NCBI GenBank assembly: GCA_002803225.1
Contig: NXFV01000325.1
Span: 1-64,000 of the forward strand
Direction of reading: 5' to 3'
Source of the DNA: Gamarada debralockiae
Lineage: Eukaryota; Ascomycota; Leotiomycetes; Helotiales; Hyphodiscaceae
DNA length: 64,000 nucleotides
The notes under the pieces are model-generated. The model was not told the origin of the DNA. It saw only the letters and a program-made list of their open reading frames with translations, and did not search any database. The position numbers and the translations under genes are program-made. Positions 59,404-64,000 of this stretch are shown in pieces (the first letter of the stretch is position 1; each line of letters starts with the position of its first letter).

Positions 59404-60216
59404 ATGTCATCAAGCAGTATCTTCCCCCAGGGCATGACTCTCCACTCAATTGGCTATGCAGCCCTGAAATATCCCGAGTTGCCTCCAGAACTCCCAGTCC
59501 CAATCGGAAACCAAGTCGGCGTCCTCCAGCGCTCCCCCCTCCCACAACAAATCCGTATCATGACACAAGTGGCCTCGCAGTATCTTCCAGCTCTCCTCGA
59601 ATACCAATACAGCGACGCCGCAGAATTGCACGATCCAACCAACGCGCAGTACTACTTCTCCAACGCGTTCTGTCTCCTCAACTATCTCGCTAGCCAACCT
59701 GATGTGGCGATCCGACTTTCCAAAGACCCTCGTTTCCTACATGACACAATTGATAAACTCCTAATGCCAGACATCGAGGAGAAGATGAAAGCGTGCCAAT
59801 CCACGCGGATAGGGGGCGCGACTTTCGAGGCGGATTTTGGAAGTATGCTGCAATTCGTATCCACGCTCCTACTGCGCAAATCCCTGATCGTCGGCACCGA
59901 CGACTCCGTGCACCCCCGAATCCACGAGTTATCCACAAGGTGTCGGGCTTGGAAGAGGAAATATCGGGGACAGTATATTGGGAAGGTATCCGATCGGTTG
60001 GCGGACCAGATTGAAAATCCGGATCCGAATGTGGAAATGGTGAAGGCGCAGCAGGATATGATGCTTGTTTGTGGGTGGGTGGGTTGTAGCAATAATAAGG
60101 ATATGATGGCTTGTGGGCAGTGTAGGATTATGAGGTATTGTTGTCAGGAGCATCAGAAGAAGGATTGGAAGAATCATAAGCATATCTGCAACAAGGGCCT
60201 TGTTGAGACTGCATGA
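59404..60216 (+). CDS. MYND zinc-finger protein, 270 residues
   Basis: Intronless intact frame starting MSSSSIFPQGMTLHSIGYAA. The N-terminal 215 residues are helical, without a recognised domain. The C-terminal MYND-type zinc finger covers about 223-262: Cys223, Cys228, Cys237, Cys240, a Cys pair at 246-247, then His and Cys262 (CGQCRIMRYCCQEHQKKDW). MYND fingers bind proline-rich protein partners. No SET domain is present, so it is not a methyltransferase of that type. Partner and process are unknown. Confidence 0.86.
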   Translation: MSSSSIFPQGMTLHSIGYAALKYPELPPELPVPIGNQVGVLQRSPLPQQIRIMTQVASQYLPALLEYQYSDAAELHDPTNAQYYFSNAFCLLNYLASQPDVAIRLSKDPRFLHDTIDKLLMPDIEEKMKACQSTRIGGATFEADFGSMLQFVSTLLLRKSLIVGTDDSVHPRIHELSTRCRAWKRKYRGQYIGKVSDRLADQIENPDPNVEMVKAQQDMMLVCGWVGCSNNKDMMACGQCRIMRYCCQEHQKKDWKNHKHICNKGLVETA

Positions 60217-61404
60217 AGCCAGGGAAAGTTCGCGCAAAACTATATAATCTAAGTTGTTTATTGATATACTGTGGAATTACCGAGGTGTTGGAGGTCGAAC
60301 TTTGCGCAACAAGGAGAGGAGAAACACAAAATCAATTTGTTCAGTCTAAGATCGCAGTAGCTGGGTCTAACAAAGCGTGTGTATTGGCTCCCATCGTCCA
60401 TCTAAATGGTATCCAAGTGTGAGCCTGCGGCGAGACTTCGCAATTAGCCTCACCGTCTCATAATTCATATCGATAACCGAGCGCTATTGAGAGAGGACGA
60501 GGAACACTCAAAGTCGCAGGCCTCGGTGCCTCAGCATCCCTGCACAAACCCGCGAAACGCGACCACGCCCCCTTTTTATTTGTTCTCACGGCTCTGTCTC
60601 CAAAGAATTAGCAACCTCTAACACTGAATGGGAGCCTCACTGAAGAAGCGGTACAGTGCTGCGAAGCACACACTCCGCAAACCAACATCAAGTGCTCTGC
60701 CACCCCTCTGCGAGACATGTTCTTTTGTCATCGAAAAATACCCCGTTGCTAAGAATCACCGCAGCGTAATTTCGACTATGGAGTCGATCAAGGCTCGGAC
60801 AGCTCAAGGTTGCCACCTGCGCTCGCTCTTCGTCGTGAAGAAAGCAAGTACGGCGGGGAATTAGAGAGCTACGGCATTTCTCAACGATGACTCCACCAGC
60901 ATCTCATCATGCTCAACAAGCGCAATGGCCAAGTAATAGCTCGAGCACATGTAGTTTGGCCAGCACAATTCTTCTTCCAAATATTCAAAACAACAGCGTG
61001 TCAGGCAGTCAGGAGATATCACGCAGATATTTCCTTGGTGCCACTCGACAGACTGACGGAGAGGTAGGAACTAATTTTCAAGTTGCTGTTGATCATTTAT
61101 CATTCTGGAAAATAGAAGAAACACTTCATGTAAATACCTATCCATGTTTCAATTTATTTTCTATACCTTTCATTTGTCTTTGTAGTTTATGTCTATACAG
61201 TTAACAGCTAGAAGGGAGATAATGTACTAGCGCAGGCTCAACCTTAACTGCGACTTCAGAACTCTGGTCTCGGCGGCCTCGAGAGCTCCCGCTCAGCGAA
61301 ACCCAATTCCCTCCCAATCGCCAATGATTCCTGAAAGTTAAGAATACCAGAAGCCTGAAAGGTCATCTGTACGTCTCTCCACCGGAGGTGGGCATCACTG
61401 ACAT
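60217..61404. other. Intergenic region
   Basis: No supported gene; short frames at 60628-60864 and 60887-61204 (+) show no domain. Confidence 0.45.
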
Positions 61405-61848
61405 TCAGATTGCTACGTGGAACCATGAGATTTGTCCCGTAAGTATTATTACCTCTGAGCAGCGCTGGTATACCGTTTCGTGTTTGAGCCGCAGCAGCCG
61501 GTCTAGTGAGCGAGTTGGAAACTCGGTAGGATAGCAGAAGGGTTCCGTTCGGTTGTAGGATTGAGGAGACGAAAACGACCGGATCTTCTGGAAACCGTAC
61601 ACACTGGGACGGGCAACAGGGTCGTTCATATCTGAAAATTTGAGATTGTTGTGATCCCAGAGATCGTATAAGGAAAGTGTGTCGAAGAATATTGTGTCAA
61701 GTTGCGGGTCGAACCATACCGGGACTGGCTCTGGCCACCTATCGCAAGACGTGTTAAACGACTTTTGTATATTCTTCTTGCGTTTGTGCGGCTGCCTTTG
61801 TTGAGGATATATAACGTACGCATACTCGACGGGCTTATACAGGTGCAT
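61405..61848 (-). pseudogene. 2EXR-like fragment, probably decayed
   Basis: An ATG frame of 147 codons contains PVPVWFDPQLDTIFFDTLSL, which resembles the core of the fungal 2EXR domain (a stretch ending in D-T-I/F-Y-F-D). The preceding part does not match the expected CRESR block and the C-terminal part lacks family character, so it looks like a fragment in a shifted or truncated context. It could also be a diverged intact small gene. Confidence 0.35.
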
Positions 61849-63209
61849 GTGTAATCAATACATATGGGATGAAGGCGATTGCGGTGACTCTGCAATTTCC
61901 CGGGGCGTGGGCCCCCTTGTGAAGGGAGTGCGTTTAATTCGAACCTCTGTGGCTCGGACACGTAAAGCTCTCAAACCATGGCCGTGATCTCCGCTGGCAG
62001 TCGAGCAAAATTGCCAAATGTATCTGACATTTTTCGTGTTATGTGCTCCGCCGATCTGGCGTGAAATGATAGAAATACGTGAAAGTTTGTTGAATGAAAG
62101 AGTAGCTCCTAGGACAATGGCCAGGTAAGTGGAAGTCGAGGGCTACAATGAAAGGCTATTACTCCACGGACAAATATTTCTCTGAGTATACTGTCGGACT
62201 TGAAGCTCTGTTTCGACTGCGCAATGAATATGAAGTTATATAAGGAAAATGGTAGTAAGAACGGTGCAGCATATTTCTTTGAAAGACGCAAAGATTAACG
62301 CCAAGGCCCTTTGCACCCAGACTTCGTCCGCTTTCAGTTGGCCAAGTCAACAAAGGAAGAGGCCAAAATAAGCTTCCTTTTAACTTAAGAAAAAATTCCA
62401 GAGGAAAGTTGTCCGGCTCCCAGTTCTCGCCATTGGTCAGATATAAGCTTCTATCGCCGCATTCCTACGATCCACTGCGGATTCATACCGGGAAGAATCA
62501 TGGTAAACATCGCCGTTCCTAGTCAACACCCTCCCAATCGCAAGCAACCGGTCTACGTTACCGCCATGGCCCATGAGCTCCACGGGGCTTGCTCTGTTTC
62601 GCTCATAAGAATCTTCGATATCCCTATCTATACCCTGACCTTGAATCTCTGCCAAGTAGTTCTCGAAACTGTGGAGAATGCCAGGTCTGTACAGTCGCTA
62701 ACGAAATCGGCTTCCCTTCAAACTCACTGTGAAAGTTTCAGCTCCGCTCGGTAGAAGGGATGTCCGCAAGTGCCTTACTAGAATAGCTAGGCGCTGGGTC
62801 AGCGGGATTGTATAACTCAGTTATCATTTGAACGTGGCGTAAGATTGATTGAGCGCAGTGGCCAGGCTGAGCGACATAAACGCGCAACCTGATCAAGTTC
62901 TCCAAAGGACTCAGGATTGTGACGAATAATTGATCATTTTGTCTCCAGTGCAGTGAAGAGGTACAGTACAGTCGCTAGCAAACTCGACTTCCGCTCTGAA
63001 CCTCATGATTGTCGCTTGCCCTGCACCAGTTGAATAATTCTCAGCCTTAGGGATAATATCAGGTTACTGCCAGCGCATAGCCGCAAAACAGCCACAACAC
63101 AGCCGCGACACGAACGATAACTTAACGCTATGCTCATTATCCTTTGTAATATCCCTTAGAATTGCCCCACGCGCACCAGTTCAAATTTCCTTGTACGAGC
63201 TCTTGTACC
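61849..63209. other. Intergenic region upstream of the HET gene
   Basis: No gene supported. AT-rich promoter-like sequence precedes the HET gene. Confidence 0.45.
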
Positions 63210-64000
63210 ATGTCCCCGTACCGTTATTCTCGCCTTTCGCTAGGGCCTGATAGTATTCGTTTACTTCGCCTAAAGCCATATAAAAACCAGAGTACGGCCA
63301 AAATACAATGCGAACTTTTCGACTACAATCTGCAGGATCCAAGCCAACGAACGCATTTGTATGACGCTTTATCCTACGTATGGGGCGATCCAGAAGATAC
63401 TCAGCCTATCGATATAGGCGAACATGAGTTGCCTGTGACGACAAATCTTTATGCGGCACTGTCGCATCTTCGAAATTTCTCCCTTGAACGAATCATATGG
63501 ATAGATGCTATTTGCATCGACCAAAAAAATGGCGAGGAGAAAGTGCAACAAATTCAGCTCATGGCGAAGATCTATAGTCAAGCAAGCCGTGTACTTGTTT
63601 GGTTGGGAGAGGCGGCAGACAATAGCGACCAAGCGCTCGAAGAGATACGCACTGCTGGACGCAAGGCTATCCATTCCTTAAACAACGAAACGATTCAGTT
63701 AGCAGTTCTTACACTCCTTCAACGAAATTGGTTTCAACGTATTTGGGTAAGGGAATAGACACTCGATAATGTTCGCAGAATTTACTAAAAGTCGTTTTAG
63801 GTTCTTCAGGAAGTTGCCGCAGCTCGACATGTCCTGATTATGTGTGGTCCTACAGAGATTGATGGATACGCTTTTTGTTTAGGCATAGATTCATTGAAGG
63901 AGTTCTTCGAAACTCGCGCAGAGTTACAAAGCTTGATCCGTTCAGTGACTTACCTGATAAGGGGAGCGATCTTTAGGACAGGCAGACTTCCTCAAGCTGC
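63210..64000 (+). CDS. HET-domain (heterokaryon incompatibility) protein, 3' end outside window
   Basis: Member of the fungal HET family that triggers incompatibility or immune-like cell death after non-self fusion. Exon 63210..63746 and a second from 63801 to the window edge; the 54-bp intron has donor GTAAGG and joins NWFQRIW to VLQEVAAARHV. The start at 63210 (MSPYRYSRLSLGPDSIRLLR) is the first ATG in frame. HET motifs are all visible: YDALSYVWGDPEDTQPIDI, LRNFSLERIIWIDAICIDQK, and QIQLMAKIYSQASRVLVWLG. The protein is open to base 64000, so C-terminal domains cannot be described. Confidence 0.9.

Overview
This window looks like nuclear DNA of a filamentous ascomycete (Pezizomycotina). Genes carry one to six short GT-AG introns, mostly 47-84 bp, with CTAAC/CTGAC-like branch points. 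The families present are typical of that group: a Zn(II)2Cys6 regulator, HR-PKS, CBM1-linked GH5 and GH45 cellulases, CFEM, Kre9/Knh1, DHA2 and Dal5-like transporters, an EF-hand MscS channel, ELMO, MYND and HET. The mix suggests a plant-associated or saprotrophic leotiomycete-like fungus, but that placement is inference. There is no bacterial or viral gene organisation and no convincing tRNA or rRNA gene.

Region 1 (1-15 kb) looks like a fossil secondary-metabolite cluster. An intact Zn2Cys6 factor (469-2093, -), an intact 2-oxoglutarate/Fe(II) oxygenase (5893-7084, -) and an intact enoyl-reductase-like oxidoreductase (10554-11733, +) lie among a wrecked Atg22-like MFS transporter (3160-5088, -) and the 3' remnant of a highly reducing polyketide synthase (ER-KR-ACP, about 12061-14979, +). 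Two complete copies and one edge copy of a 243-255 bp TA-flanked MITE family lie here; one sits directly in front of the oxygenase.

Region 2 (15-31.5 kb) holds a GH5 endoglucanase with CBM1 (15785-17480), about 4 kb without a supported gene, an MscS-type channel (21490-24673, -), a secreted three-part protein (M35-like metallopeptidase, SGNH esterase, five VCBS repeats; 26617-29970, -) and an intact unrecognised 176-residue protein (30946-31476).

Region 3 (31.5-42 kb) holds a spliced but unrecognised coding fragment (32569-33150, -), an ELMO protein (33871-36039), a MAPEG protein with unresolved start (36249-36832, -), a five-copy degenerate tandem repeat (37461-38270) and a decayed membrane-protein gene (39843-41610).

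Region 4 (42-64 kb) holds a GH45 endoglucanase with CBM1, a single-pass Cys-rich surface protein, an ankyrin relic, a CFEM pseudogene, a Dal5-like permease with clustered GATA motifs, a Kre9/Knh1-like GPI protein with ten GSYN(S/N)G repeats, a DHA2 efflux pump, a MYND protein, a 2EXR-like relic and a HET-domain gene cut by the right edge.

The cellulases, the esterase/peptidase protein and the surface proteins fit life on plant material. The many decayed genes beside intact housekeeping genes suggest active gene loss, especially of the polyketide pathway. All exon joins were worked out by eye from frame, splice-site and family logic, and all protein-family calls are from recognition, not searches.
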